This document shows, one piece after another, positions 37,048-49,296 of a stretch of DNA of 64,000 nucleotides. The number at the start of each line of letters is the position of its first letter. The first letter of the stretch is position 1. The translations under genes and the position numbers were made by a program. Source of the stretch: Nyssa sinensis (taxonomy: Eukaryota; Streptophyta; Magnoliopsida; Cornales; Nyssaceae); contig CM018041.1 of the NCBI GenBank assembly GCA_008638375.1, positions 15,780,716 to 15,844,715 on the forward strand, in the 5' to 3' direction. Below the pieces are notes generated by a model. That model ran no database searches. It was given only the letters and a program-made list of their open reading frames with translations, and was not told the origin of the DNA.

Positions 37048-38390
37048 TTTTGGGGGTTGGTGTAACACAGTATTTGGGGCAGCTCTACTTCCCTCATCTC
37101 CTTGTTTCTTAATTCTTTCAAGTGATTTCCATCAAATGGATTAAACGTAATTTAGTGAATGATTTGAATGCAATAGTGAAAACAACTATTTCCTATTATT
37201 TATTAGGGAAAAAATATGCCCTTTCTCAAAAAAATAGGAGTAAAATTTAGTACAAAGTATCAGTACTTTTAGAATTCAGGTGATATTACATACTAAGAAT
37301 GAAAATGCAGTCAACTCTCTAGTGATCAATAATCAAGGACAATTAATTTATTAATTAATAGAATTTTTAAATATTAACTAGCCATAAGCTTCTTTTTTAA
37401 CTTCTTGTATAAAAAAATAGAAAGAAACAAAAAAGCTCCATATGATTTCAAAAATATTTCTAATATTTGCATAGAAAAGATATCATTTATTTATTGAATG
37501 ACCTTTAAGATGGAAGAAAAAAAAACTAAAAAAAACTCATATTATATAAATAACGTGATTATGGATGTAAATGTTGATTAGATAGTAATGCAACTCACGT
37601 TATGTATTTCATAATGAAATACATAAGAACAACACGTGCCATGTATGAGAATATTATCAACTATGTCTATATGTATCTGCATTTGTATACATATTTGACT
37701 TCTAGTAATTAATAATACAATAGGATATTTTCCAAAAGTTATTAATTGCTAATTAATTGAATTATTAATTATTCACCATAAAATCAAGTTGGTTCCAGCA
37801 AAATTATCAATTATTAGAATTATTAAGTTATTTTTTAATATCAAATATTAGAGGGTTGACTGTAGTTCCCTTTTAGAGGATTTTGATACTTACTGGACAT
37901 ATATTTCACTCTTTGAGACCTACTAACAGTTTAAAATGGTTGGGATTTTGACCTAGTCTTAAGTTGAGGCATAACGTTAGCCCTAACAAGTACCATATAT
38001 GTGTATGTGTATGTGTATGTATATATATATACACGCATGCACACATACACACAAATACACATGCATAAATTCTTCCACTCATTATCCTAAACAAATTGAA
38101 GTTGCCAAAAAGCATAAACTCATAATTCTTTCTAAATTAATTATTCAAGTTCGAAACATCCTTCAAATATCCCATAGAGGGTAAAAAGAAACTGAGAAAT
38201 GATGCATGACAGGTAATTTATGTGAAATCAAGCACATAGGACTCCTTGTTTATGCAAATTAAGTCTGCTCCTTGCATCGACTATGTGAGAAATAGAATCA
38301 TAGTCCGTTCGATATGCTCACTTGACTTCAACCTTTTTAATCTTGTTTGATATACTCACAACGATTTCCACTTTTTTAATCTTGTTAGTT
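36090..38390. other. Intergenic DNA between NAC gene and homeobox pseudogene
   Basis: No gene is supported. A CT-rich stretch lies near 36410-36580; TA and T runs near 37017-37045; a GT/TA/CA near-palindromic simple repeat near 37999-38060. A ~42-bp unit ending TTTTTAATCTTGTT is duplicated at about 38307-38390. Confidence 0.55.
37308..37862. mobile_element. MITE-like element with inverted ends, 555 bp
   Basis: Ends are CAGTCAACTCTCTAGT and, on the other strand, CAGTCAACCCTCTAAT. The interior is rich in TTAATTAAT. No flanking duplication was found, so the family is uncertain. Confidence 0.6.
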
Positions 38391-38391
38391 C

Positions 38392-40341
38392 CTTGTCCGC
38401 TATGTGGACCAGCAGCTCAGGCAACAGAGAGCACTTCAGCACCTTGGTATGATGCAACAGCATGCGTGGAGGCCACAAAGGGGCTTCCTGAAAGCTCTGT
38501 TTCAATTCTTCGTGCTTGGTTATTCGAGCATTTCCTTCATCCGTAAAGTCCCCTACATAAACTTTCTTGATTTTTTCCCCCACTTTGATTATAGTTGGTT
38601 GAGCACTCAAATTCATGTAATTGGTAATTTTTTTCTCCAGCTACCCAAAAGATTCTGACAAGATCATGCTAGCAAGGCAGACAGGCTTGACAAGAAGTCA
38701 GGTAGAAGTACTACACATGTTATCTAGCTATATGCAAGGTAGATCATGGTCATCTGTGTGTTTATGACTTGGTCGAGCTTTGACATTGTATGCCCTATTT
38801 TCCTTTGTTGCATCTACTAAATAGCACTGTGGCTGACTCCTCTCCACAAAAAACCATGGCAACATTCAGATTTGGGCATTATTCAGTATCAGATATGATA
38901 ATTGGGGAAAATATAGTTAGAACTTCTGGATGTTGGTGACTGTGAAAACAACTGGACTTCAGAAATAATTTGGAAAAAAATCAATAATGAATCAGGGGAA
39001 ACCTGTTAGAGATAGACAGAAAGAGCATATATTTTCCTTCAACATTCACAAGGGGTAGCATTACGTGGAGCATGACTGAGCGGACAAGATTTGGTCCTAC
39101 TCAGAACATAGTTGAGGAGAAGGATTTGCTTCTATGAAACAAATGGCTGTGATAAGGTTCTGTTGAATTGATTTCTTTGGGCAGTTCAGTCCTTTTTTTT
39201 TCTTTGGCACAAACTCATTAACAGTTTTTGTGAATATGTGCAGTCAGGTCTAAGCTTTTTATGTTGGAGTGATCTTTGTCATGCTTGTAAACAAGTCATA
39301 AATTATTTAATTATCTGCACTTAATTTGGTTTTACCTCTGATGATGTCATTTTATTAATATAATCTTTTAGAAATTGAAAAATTCTTATGGTGGTGAACT
39401 TCAAGTGCTTTTCTTTTATTGCTTTTGTTGAGATCGATTCTCAGGATCATTAGTCAGTATGTGCCTTGTGAGTCTTTTGAACAATTATCTCAAAATATAC
39501 AAGTGCATTTCTATATTTGATCTACTTTTGTAATTTTGTTAATACTATTGTCTGTCTCACTCTCGGGTCCTAAATTATACACTGCATCTCTGTTACTCGC
39601 TCGACATTTGTAATTTGATAATATCTCTATTTTCTGTCTCAGGTTTCTAACTGGTTCATAAATGCACGGGTGCGTCTCTGGAAGCCGATTGTTGAAGTTT
39701 TGTACAAAGAAGAGATTGGTGATGCAGAGATGGACTCTAATTCTTCATCCGAGGTTGTTCCCAAAGCAACAAAAGGTGATATCAAGGCCTCTGAAGGATA
39801 AAGGGGAAGATTTATAACAAAGTGAAACTTCCACAGCAACTGAGCGATGTAGCACAGGACATTCCTCGAGTCTAAATCCAATCATGTTCTTGATGCTCAA
39901 ATGTTAGGACCTAATGACAATGCCAGATTCCAAAATGGGACCAATGGAGAAATTGAAACTGAATATGGGGTAGTGAAATCAAGGATGGAGCAAAGGTCAA
40001 AGGTGGATGATTGTAGTCTTTTCCAGGATACAATAGTTCAGTCCAATGGGGGCGGTGCGAGCTTCATGGCAGCAGCTGCTGCAGACTACGTGTCAGAGTT
40101 GGGGAGGTTCGGGACTGGAAATGGGGTGTCTCTCACGTTGGGATTGCAGCACTGTGAGGGAGGTGGCCTGCCCTTAACTGTTGGGGCTCATCACAACTTT
40201 GTCACCATGGAGGAGGATGATGTTTACAATGTGGCAGCTTCTTCTGTGGGGCCTAAGACAGCAGATTTTGACTGCTTGGATTCTGGGAACCGGCAACACA
40301 GGTTTGGCCCCTCCCATCTGTTACACGATTTTGTAGCATGA
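38392..40341 (+). pseudogene. BEL1-like homeobox (BLH) pseudogene, 5'-truncated, introns kept
   Basis: Three exons remain: about 38392-38542, 38641-38701 (61 nt, PYPKDSDKIMLARQTGLTRS) and 39643-40341. They code the stretch before the homeodomain ([17 protein letters not shown]), most of the three-amino-acid-loop homeodomain ([15 protein letters not shown]) and a C-terminal part ending HRFGPSHLLHDFVA. The SKY and BELL domains needed for partnering with KNOX proteins are absent. Lesions against the family frame: one G missing in the G run at 38480-38483, one extra base near 39796, a TAA at 39815-39817, and one base missing near 39863-39868. Kept introns show DNA-level duplication, not retrocopying. 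A short product from a shifted frame is conceivable but unlikely. Confidence 0.85.
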
Positions 40342-42700
40342 GAAATGCTTCTTGGCAGGAATCGGGACTACGATATTTTTGTGCTCTTCTAGGGGAGAAG
40401 AATAATAGGGACAATAATAGGCAGGCTCTGAACCATTCCATGAGAATCCTCAAGCGATAACTGATATTCAGTCTTCGATTTTCTCTTGATTCTGTCTTAC
40501 AAGCATGGTGTATTGCTGTTTTCTGTGCTTTCTCTCTTTGTCATATTACTCTGTAATTAATTATTTAATTCTTATTTTAAGTACATGTTGAATTATATAC
40601 AAATGAGTAATTACTTCGAAATTGAACAGAGTTATGCTGGTTCTGGTAACTTCTTGTTCCTGAGACAATGATATAGTTTTTGTAGAAATCAATCTTAAAT
40701 AACATAATTTCTCCACAACGAAAGAAATGAAAATTTTGACGAGGAGGAAATATTTAAATGGTTTGTCACTTAAAATAAAAATTAAATCAAGAACAATTAC
40801 ATAAATTCTATTTTTTTTATTGAAAACAACATTTTAAAAAAAATTATTTTTTTTATTAAGTCTATCACTTCCTCATTACATAATATTACATATAATATAA
40901 ACTATAGATAAAAGAAATAGTTAATTAATTTTTTATCCAACACTCAATTAATTAGTCTTTATTTATTTTATTTTTTTATTCTTGATTTTTATGTGCCAAA
41001 TAATTAGGGAATCAAATGGAGATATATCACCTAAAATCATCAATTTTTTTGATAGATTAAAAAAAAATTAATTGAAAGCGTCTTTCTAAAAAATATTTTT
41101 GAAAGCATTTTTTAGAAAGACGTTTTTAAAAGTGTTTTTTGAAAAGACGTTTTTCAACCAAAACTTTAAAAAAAATGCTTTTAAAAAGTATCCTATTTTT
41201 GGTAAATAAGTTTCAAACAACAACAACGTTAAATTGAAAAATAAAATTTTCTTTTACCCTACTTAAGGATTTAACTCTAATTTATAACCTTGCCTTTGAG
41301 CCCTTGACCTTTCCCCCGGGAAAGTCGAGAAAATACCACTCAGACAAGAAGGCTTTCGGTTGATAACTATTCATTAATTAGCGTTAAATTATTGAAATGA
41401 TATCTTGTCCGAACACCCAAAAAGTCAAAATGATATTAGTTGTAGAAACTTGATCTTATTAATGCAGGCAAGCAATTAGCAATGTTGTGGGGCTGTTTCT
41501 ACTAATAAAGTCTTCATTGGAAAGAAAATTTATTCATTGCTCTTAACCCATGAATGATTGACACATCACTTAAGTAGATGGGCCATGTGTTGAAGTGTCA
41601 ACTACTTATTGGTCATCTGGGACCCGTCAATGCGGTCTCCATTGGAAGCGGGCATCATGTCTTGCTGTCCCTAACCAATGCATGTATGCTATATCCGCCA
41701 TGGTAGTAACCTTTTTGGGTGTCATGACACATAACAGCTTTCATTTGGTGTTGGTAGCTCCCTTCCAATCTCAGTTCGCTATAATTGAGGTGGTGCCTCC
41801 CTTTGGATCTAGAATTTCTCATTTCAACTTGTACATGTGTCTATGATATAAATGAAGTTCTTTCTGTGGAGAATTTTTAAATCTAGGAACTAAGAAAACT
41901 GTTAAATATTAAAAACATAATAAATATGATGTAGAGATAAGATAAAAAAAAAAACTTAGCGACTATGGCGTGTGCAATGACATTGTTCTTAAAAGTGATT
42001 TCGTCCCTCAGAGGAAGAACTTCGGTGTTGCAGGTTAATGGCATCAGGATATAATAGTCGTCCACACGAGCATACACTTGCAATGTTTAGATCAATTAAA
42101 CAACCCATCATGATTCTCTGGTACTTTAGTAGATACAGAATGAACAATGGCGAAAATTCTCAACAAAATAAATAGAATTTCAAGTAGGTTGAACAACAAA
42201 GAAACTCTTAACAAAATGAAAAATAATGAAGAAATTCTCATAAGCAACTCAGATCTCAAGGCTTGTATCTTATATCTCAAGAGTTCATTGGTTTGTATAA
42301 AGTTGCAAGAAGAAGAAATAAAGGAAGATCACTTTATTCATGGAATATGTCAAGCTTTGATTAAGAATCTTTGTCTAAAATGATTAGTCAATTAAATATA
42401 GGAGGAAAGTTTGACAATTGAAATATGATACAAATCATACATATAAAGAATGTTTGACAATCAAATTAGAAAATTTTGACTATTGAAATGAAAAAGAAAA
42501 CAAATATATAAAGAAGGTTAGACAATCCAATTAGGAAGTTTCTCTCTCCCTTTATGGGATAATTATTTTGAATACTAGTATATACAAATAATCTTCCACA
42601 TATTTCAAAATACTTGAATTATATAAAGGTAACATAAAGAATACCAAGAGAATGACTTGAGTAACCAAAGAATCCCAAGAATTCAATGCATCGAAACTGG
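40342..42700. other. Intergenic stretch without recognised genes
   Basis: AT-rich DNA. A 16-bp inverted repeat CGTCTTTCTAAAAAAT lies at 41079-41094 with its partner at 41107-41122, and related AAGACGTTTTT words follow to 41155. Short open frames at 41595-41846 and 42147-42383 match nothing I recognise and look like chance. Confidence 0.5.
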
Positions 42701-42799
42701 TGTCTTTTGGACTATAAACCAGCCTTAGGATGAGTAAGCTATGACCTATAGAAACTTGGTGAAATTTATAAAGTTTTATGAACCAATGTTTCTTTATTG

Positions 42800-44500
42800 T
42801 AAATTAAAGAACTTACTACCCACATTGTCTCCTCAAATGAAGGGTTTGTTCTAAGCAGGTTGGCGCAAATAAGTTGTGCACCCTACCTGGACATTTTTGA
42901 TTGCTCTAGAGAGCATGCCTCAGCTCTCATGGGAAGCGGCCCCACTTCTACACTCATATAGGTAAATCCATCAAGTGTGTACTGCAATCAACACACCAGC
43001 CCATAAGGGCTATGATATTCAATAAGAGAAATTTCTCAATCTTACACATTGCAATCTGGCACTATCTACACCCCAAGGAGGGGCTCTCAATATAAAAATT
43101 TGATAATGCATCACCAGGCCACCTAGTGACTTGTTAGTACCCATATGAACCTACTTCTTAGGATCGCCATTCATGTAAGTTGGGTTGCCATCACTATTGA
43201 ACCTTTGTTATAGGCATAAGTCTCATCCTCTTCTATGTATTTGGTTAAAGGATTGGCCATGATCTATTATGACCTCACATAATCTGGGGATACCACCCTA
43301 GACTCAAATAACAATTGTTTCACAATATAATGTCATGTGCATATTTGTCTGATTTTCTGCCATTTTGCTTTCGCTATTTCAGCTTGGCAATCATATCACA
43401 TAGGAACAGTTAAAACTGGTCTCTTCCATACAGGGATATCCTACTAATAGCTTAATAAGACAATTAGCCTTAAATCTAGCTTTTTCTAAGGCTACTGTCT
43501 TGGATTCCATATTGAACCAACCTATGCAAGTTTATAGGACAATGCTCCTGAATCAAGGCATAAATATAATTTATAGGTTTCTTCCTCATCTGAATCATAA
43601 ATTCAATTAACATCACTATAACCTTTTAATACAGTGAAAAATTCATTATACATCATAATGAAGAATACCGCTTAATCACATAGGTATTCAATTTATACTC
43701 ATCCAATAGTTCATGTTAGGACTTTGTGTATCTTCTTTAGATATAACCTACACAAACAATGTCAGGTCTACTACAAATACATCCACATACCAATTAATTT
43801 GAGCATATGTTTTGATACACAAGCATCACATGAGATACATCAATCTTCACAATCAAATTAATTTAATTTTCTTAGTATTCTTTTAGTCATCATATAGTCT
43901 TATTAACTATCTAAAACACGTTCATGGTTTAAACATGTGACCACACATATGTCATTTGTAGATCTACCTCATTTACTTCAACATACATTATCAAGCTTCT
44001 CATGTCACTTATTTGGAAGCTTGTTTTAGATCATATAATAATTTTATCAATTTACAGACTTTATGTTCTTTCCTAAAAAATATAAAACTTCTAGATAAAT
44101 TTCTTCTAATTTACCTTACAGTTTTAACATCTATTTAATGATAAGATTATCAAAACTATTAAAACTTTAATAGGAGAAATTTTAGTTATTCGATTAAAAT
44201 ATCAAGAAAAATTATATCATTCCATTACTTGTAGCAATTAACTACTAATTTCACTTTATGTTTTTATATAACCCAATAGATTTTACTTCTAAATATCTAT
44301 TTTCACATTAATTTTTCAGCATCATGAGATTAATTCTCATTTTTACTCAAGATAATCTTGTCATACTCAAATAGACGCTTTACCTTAGTAAGGAAACTAA
44401 CACAAGGATCCATCAAATATCTTGAACATGAAATACATCACTAAGCGATTTAATTTTTCAAGAAATTAATTTGACAAGAAATTAATTTGAAAAGAACTTT
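42800..44500 (-). pseudogene. pol: Degenerate Ty1/copia pol remnant, minus strand
   Basis: Read on the minus strand, 44072-44015 codes KEHKVCKLIKLLYDLKQAS, the copia reverse-transcriptase motif before QWY. Further along, about 43560-43240 carries RNase H-like text (QICT-HYIVKQLL, then MANPLTKYIEEDE at about 43252-43216, matching the NxADPLTK signature). The part nearer 42800 would be the 3' untranslated part or LTR. Heavily broken by stops; this copy belongs to a different subfamily from the one at 13440. Confidence 0.65.
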
Positions 44501-44659
44501 CCCTTTTCTAATAACTGATTGGGCTTCAAATCACCCATATATATGTTCTGGCGACTCTTCATTAACAATGCTCATCAAGGACCCTTTGTCTGGGGGTCTT
44601 TAGATGGTTTTATCATTGTACTTGAGCGAATTTCCAAAAAATAATTTTTTCGCGTGAAA

Positions 44660-46230
44660 CTTATATGGAGTTAGAAGAAAAACATTTACCATGATAGAAG
44701 GTAGTTACATTGAGCAATATAGCAGGTTGTGGGATTATTATGAAGAAATAAGAAGGACCAATCGAGGTTCTATAATAATTATGAATGTGTCACCTACTAT
44801 TGAGATTAGAGGCCAACCAAAGTTTGGAAAGATATACTACTGCCTTAAAGCATGTAAGTAAGGCTTTCTTATAGGGTGTATAACAATGATTGGATTGGAT
44901 GGATGCTTTCCAAAAGGACCTCGTGGTGGAAAATCGTTATCAATTGTGGGGATTGATGGGAATAATTGTATGTTCCCATTGACTTATGTTGTGGTTAAAG
45001 GGCAAACAATGAGCTTCGTGCTAGTTTATTGAGCTACTACAAGAAGACTTGAGCATTGTTAACCAGCATGCTTAAACTTTCACTTTAGATAAACAAAAGT
45101 GCTTGATCTATCTATTTTCTTTGATTATATTTATTACTTATGTGTTGGCATATGGATTTGACTAATACTTGAAGATGTAGGGATTAGTTCCTACACTTGA
45201 TCAAGTTATACCAAATGCTAGATCACATATTATGTGTGAGGCATTTGTATAATAATTTCAAGAAAAGTTTTAAGGGAAAATCTTTGAAAGACCTTCTTCG
45301 TAATGCTATAACAGCAACCACAGTGCACAGGTTTGAGTTTGAAATAGAGGAATTAAAAAATAGTGGAAATGCTTTTATTTGGTTAGCTAATAAGCCACCA
45401 ATACATTGGTCTGTCACATTTTACTTCTTTTCCCAAGTGTGATATATTTCTTAACAACTTTTGTGAGTGCTTCAATGGATATATTATTGAGGCGAAAGAT
45501 AAACCATTACTCACCATGCTTAAAGAATAATAAATTTAATGATAAAAAAGATGTAGGTCAAAAGGGATGTTATAAAGAAATATGAGTTCCCTTTATGCCT
45601 TAAAATTCAAAGTAGGATTAAAAGGAATAAAGAGTAGGCAACTAACTGCATTTCTATATGGGTTGGAGGGCTAAAATTCCAAGTGCAGTACTCTGGATGA
45701 GACCATATATGGTTGACTTGGATGAGCAAACTTGTTCTTGTAAGAAGTGAGATTTTAGTGGCATACGTGTCATCTTTTACAAACAAGAGAACACAAAGAT
45801 GTACTTAAGTTCATGCTACAAGAAGGAAACCTACCATAGGGTCGATGAGCCTATCATCAACCTTGTTAACTGGGCCTCAATTATGACATGAGACTGGAAT
45901 AGACTTAGTGGCTCCTCCTACCATTTACAAATAGCTTGGGAGACCAAAGAAGGTAAGAAGAAAAGAACTAGATGAACATTCTAATCCAGATAAGATTGCA
46001 AGAATCAATTCAACATTGAGGTGTGGAAACTAGTGGGAAGATGGAGCACAACAAGAGAAGTTTTAAACAGGAAGAAAAAAAAAGGCAAGACTAAAACAAC
46101 CAAATCAGGTTAAAAAGGCAATCCCAATTCAGCACCAACTATTAAACAACATACTCAAATGTTAGTCACTCAAATGAGAGGCAAACTATCTCTAAGTAAT
46201 GATTAACCACCCTTTATGTTTATATAGCCT
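44660..46230 (+). pseudogene. Mutator-like (MULE, MuDR type) transposase remnant
   Basis: In changing frames: SYIEQYSRLWDYYEEIRRTN near 44696-44755, IGLDGCFPKGPRGGKSLSIV near 44890-44950 (start of the MULE DDE region), FPLTYVVVKGQT near 44970-45010, a VRHLYNNFKKSFKGKSLKDL part near 45230-45290, LANKPPIHWS near 45385-45412, CDIFLNNFCECFNGYI-like near 45438-45485, and a SWIM zinc-finger part (QTCSCKK) near 45725-45750. Order and spacing fit a plant MuDR-type transposase of about 700 residues. Many stops. No terminal inverted repeats were found. Confidence 0.85.
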
Positions 46231-46855
46231 CATATTTCAACAACAATCCTCTATTTTGTGGTTGTACAGGTTAAAAGGAACTTTGAGAATTCATCCTTTG
46301 GTGGTAACAGTCAAGGTGTGAACACTGGAGGCGGTAAAAAAAGACATTAAAGACAGTGAAGACATTGAAGCGACAGACTATGATTTTCGTATTGTCTTTT
46401 TTGGCTTGTGGCAATGTACTTGACAATGCAAACAACTGATGTCATGGTTTGGGTTTTTGTACTTTTTGGGTTTGTGGCAATGTACTAGCTATTGCAAAAC
46501 TGTTGAAGTAGCAACAGATTTAAGTGCTTGGGCTTTGTGCTTTGTCCTATTAATAGAAGACATTTGATTTTATCCATAATGTTATGCTATGCTTTTATGA
46601 AATTATTGGTTCCAAATTGTTATGGCTACTATGTATATGTAGCAGTGAACAAAACATGATTTCCAAAACATCAATTTCATTATCTTGATTTTCATTACAT
46701 CATTTGACATTACATTTTCATTACACAGTTAAAAAAAAAAGGTCATAGCATTTTCATTCATTACATCAATTGCAAGTACTTTCTACTCTCATATCTATAT
46801 TAACCATCTACCAAATACTAATATTCAAATCACCCCAAAACAATATCAAACATGT

Positions 46856-46993
46856 CTAGAGCCACTTCCTTTTTGCTCTAAGCCTTGCAACATGAATTTT
46901 CAACCTTGTCATGCTCCATAATAAATCTGGAATCACTTGATGTGCATGAGGATGCATAGCAAGATCATACCAATTGAAAAATTCACATCCATT
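46856..46993 (-). pseudogene. GRF-type zinc-finger protein fragment
   Basis: On the minus strand the frame reads NGCEFFNWYD, then HQVIPDLLWSMTRLK and a basic tail before TAG. This matches the second half of plant GRF zinc-finger proteins (CGFFxWxDPPMC, then IIPGLLRRI). The first half (CxCG, NPGRRF) is not seen upstream. It lies 0.6 kb past the MULE remnant, in the opposite direction. Confidence 0.5.
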
Positions 46994-47300
46994 AGAATAC
47001 TAAAAATTGAGATTTAAAGTGATATGTGTGCCATGTAGCAAGTCATGCCCCTCTGGATGGATCCATTTCTGTTGTGGGGAAAGTAGTTTGGTTTTAGGGG
47101 GTTGTATTTTTTTAGTTATTCTCTGTTTTGGTGTTGTTACTGTTGGTTGCTATTGTTCTATTCTTAAGTAGTAGATCCATTTCTTACTACTTTGGTTTGG
47201 TTTGTTGCTTGTTTTTTTGTAGTTTCTCTCTCGTATTGGGGTGTGCCCCTTCCTTTTAGTAGTAATAAAATCAATTACCAAAGAAAAATTAATAAAGTCT

Positions 47301-47413
47301 AGCTTCAAACATCATGGATAGATTTGAATGTTGGAATGGTCAAGTTCAAATCTATCCATGATGTTTGAACTTGACCATTCCAACATTCAAATCTATCCAT
47401 GATGTTTGAAGCT
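47301..47413. repeat. Perfect 50-bp inverted repeat with 13-base loop
   Basis: Bases 47301-47350 and 47364-47413 are exact reverse complements; the loop is TCTATCCATGATG (47351-47363), which also occurs inside the right arm (47391-47403). Any transcript would fold into a long hairpin. No flanking duplication was found, so a transposon origin is not shown. Confidence 0.9.
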
Positions 47414-47419
47414 TGACCA

Positions 47420-48610
47420 TTTTTTTTGTGACAGTATCTTACTTTTTCACTCATTTTCTTTTTTCTCAAGCAATACCTTGCTTTGTCACTCATTTGCTTT
47501 CTTCCCTTTTCCCAGTTCTCTATGACATAGTGTTTGAACTCATTCCTCCTTTCCCTTCCCACCCATATTGCTCTGTTCTCCCCTATTCTATATCTTCATT
47601 CCTTTTACAACTCATTACAATAGTTTGTGGCATATATAGACTATGTATCTGCAATACAATCTACATCAAATACCTATATTGCCCTTAACAGTCTGTTCAC
47701 CTGAGGGAGGCTTGATGTGTTTCCATTATCTGTGTATTGATTGGACTGCAATGATACAAAAATAAAAATTAAAGGTTAAATGTATCAACATTTAAAACAC
47801 ATTCAAAATGGACTTTTTTCGTTGTTGATAAATTAGGGTGTTTGGTTCATAAACCACACTTTTTAAGATTACAATAAACCCCAAACAGATGTTTAGATTA
47901 AGCTGATAGAAGAGACTTTTTTTTGAATTGTACTTTTTCATCGCTCATCCAAATAAGCTTATAGACTAAATTGACACCGACTCTAAACTGCAGGAGTGAG
48001 AAGTATAATTTATCTAATAAGTTTTGAAAAATTAGTCTTAAAATAATGTGTAAAGTTAATTTTGTTTTCAATGGATTTTTTTGACATTTTACCTAATTGT
48101 TCGTGCAAATTTAATTTGACAATAACTCTATAAAAATTTACTCAAATTTTGAAATTCAGCTAAAACAAAAATAAAAAATATACTCGATCAATTAAATTTC
48201 TAAATTAATATGAAATTTGAAAATCAAAAATTAAATTAAATTAAATTAAATTTCTGTAATAGAAAAAAGAATAAAAGAAAATCCTTCAAGAATCTAAGAG
48301 ATGCCATCACCAAGCCTCTAATTAAAATTAGTAATATTTAAATGTCCGTATTTAAGTATGTATGCATTCATAAGGATGGGTATTCAAACAGGGTTCGCTG
48401 ATAATGAGCCCATTCTTTTGTGGGCATATAACATTATAAAAATATTAAATATAAGTTATAAATCATTATTTAAATAAATTTATAAAAAATTATTTAATAG
48501 TCTTGTAAGAATAATTTCAATAATTAAATGTGTTATTAATATTACTATTCATCTAACCGACCCGGTCCACCGAATAATTGTAATGTATGGTTGAGTGGCT
48601 GAACTTTTGA
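47420..48610. other. Intergenic DNA upstream of the second NAC gene
   Basis: No gene is seen. The stretch 47810-48000 contains GGGTGTTTGGTTCATAAACC, a word common at ends of small DNA transposons, but no partner end was found. AATTA-type simple repeats lie near 48225-48255. Confidence 0.5.
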
Positions 48611-48613
48611 TCC

Positions 48614-48621
48614 TGACGTCA
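48614..48621. promoter_or_regulatory. TGACGTCA palindrome upstream of the NTL gene
   Basis: A perfect bZIP (TGA/C-box) site 478 bp before the start codon. Position suits a promoter element; binding is not shown. Confidence 0.45.
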
Positions 48622-48842
48622 TTGTCTTGTTTTTGACGGATGCACACACGTCACCACCACAAACGCTGCCAAGAATATAGATATGGAAAACGTATATGAG
48701 TAACTCATCAAACTCTCTCCTCGTTGCGACAAGTAGCAATCTAACCGGACACCGGCTTTCCCGGTTACACCTTCGCTCGCAAGGTAGCGTTACGTCGCCC
48801 GCGAACCAAATTGCGTGAACTTTCTTAAGCTTTTTTCGTGTA

Positions 48843-48852
48843 GCCACGTGGC
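48843..48852. promoter_or_regulatory. GCCACGTGGC G-box upstream of the NTL gene
   Basis: A perfect 10-bp palindrome around CACGTG, 240 bp before the start codon. This is the best form of the G-box/ABRE core bound by bZIP and bHLH factors and fits the stress control known for this NAC group. Confidence 0.5.
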
Positions 48853-48960
48853 TGAGATGGAGGATTAAATGTCACCACCAGGTGAGGGAAAAACTCTCCT
48901 ACCCTCACTTCTTCGAAGCAACTCATATACTGTAGGGTCTTCGAATTTACCTAAGCTTTG

Positions 48961-49296
48961 ATGAATATACAGCCCAATGGCAAAACTCTTGCCGTTGAAA
49001 CCCTAGAATTCATTTTCTCTCTAAAATCGGATCTCTATTATCTTTATCTCTCTAAAATAGTTCTGAGAATTTTTTCAAAGTTGGATCGTTCATGGCTATT
49101 GAATCGGCAACACCGACGGCCTCACTCGCTCCTGGTTTTCGGTTCCACCCGACCGATGAAGAGCTCGTGCGGTATTACCTCAAGCGCAAGATCTGCGGCA
49201 AACCCTTCCGTTTCGATGCCATCTCCGATATCGATGTCTACAAGTGCGAGCCTTGGGACCTCCCAGGTCTTCTATCTCCTATTTTTCTCTCTTTAA
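48961..49296 (+). other. Upstream ATG frame overlapping the NTL start
   Basis: ATG at 48961 opens a frame of 111 codons (MNIQPNGKTLAVETLEF) that runs past the NAC start at 49092 in another frame and into intron 1. In the spliced message it would continue or end differently. If the transcript begins before 48961, ribosomes would meet this ATG first. It has no recognised domain. Confidence 0.35.

Noticed and set aside
37308..37862. Classing this MITE as hAT or Mutator
   Set aside because: Inverted ends are clear but neither an 8-bp nor a 9-bp flanking duplication was found.
41595..41846. 83-codon frame as a small protein gene
   Set aside because: No recognised domain, no splice partners and no similar frame elsewhere in the window.
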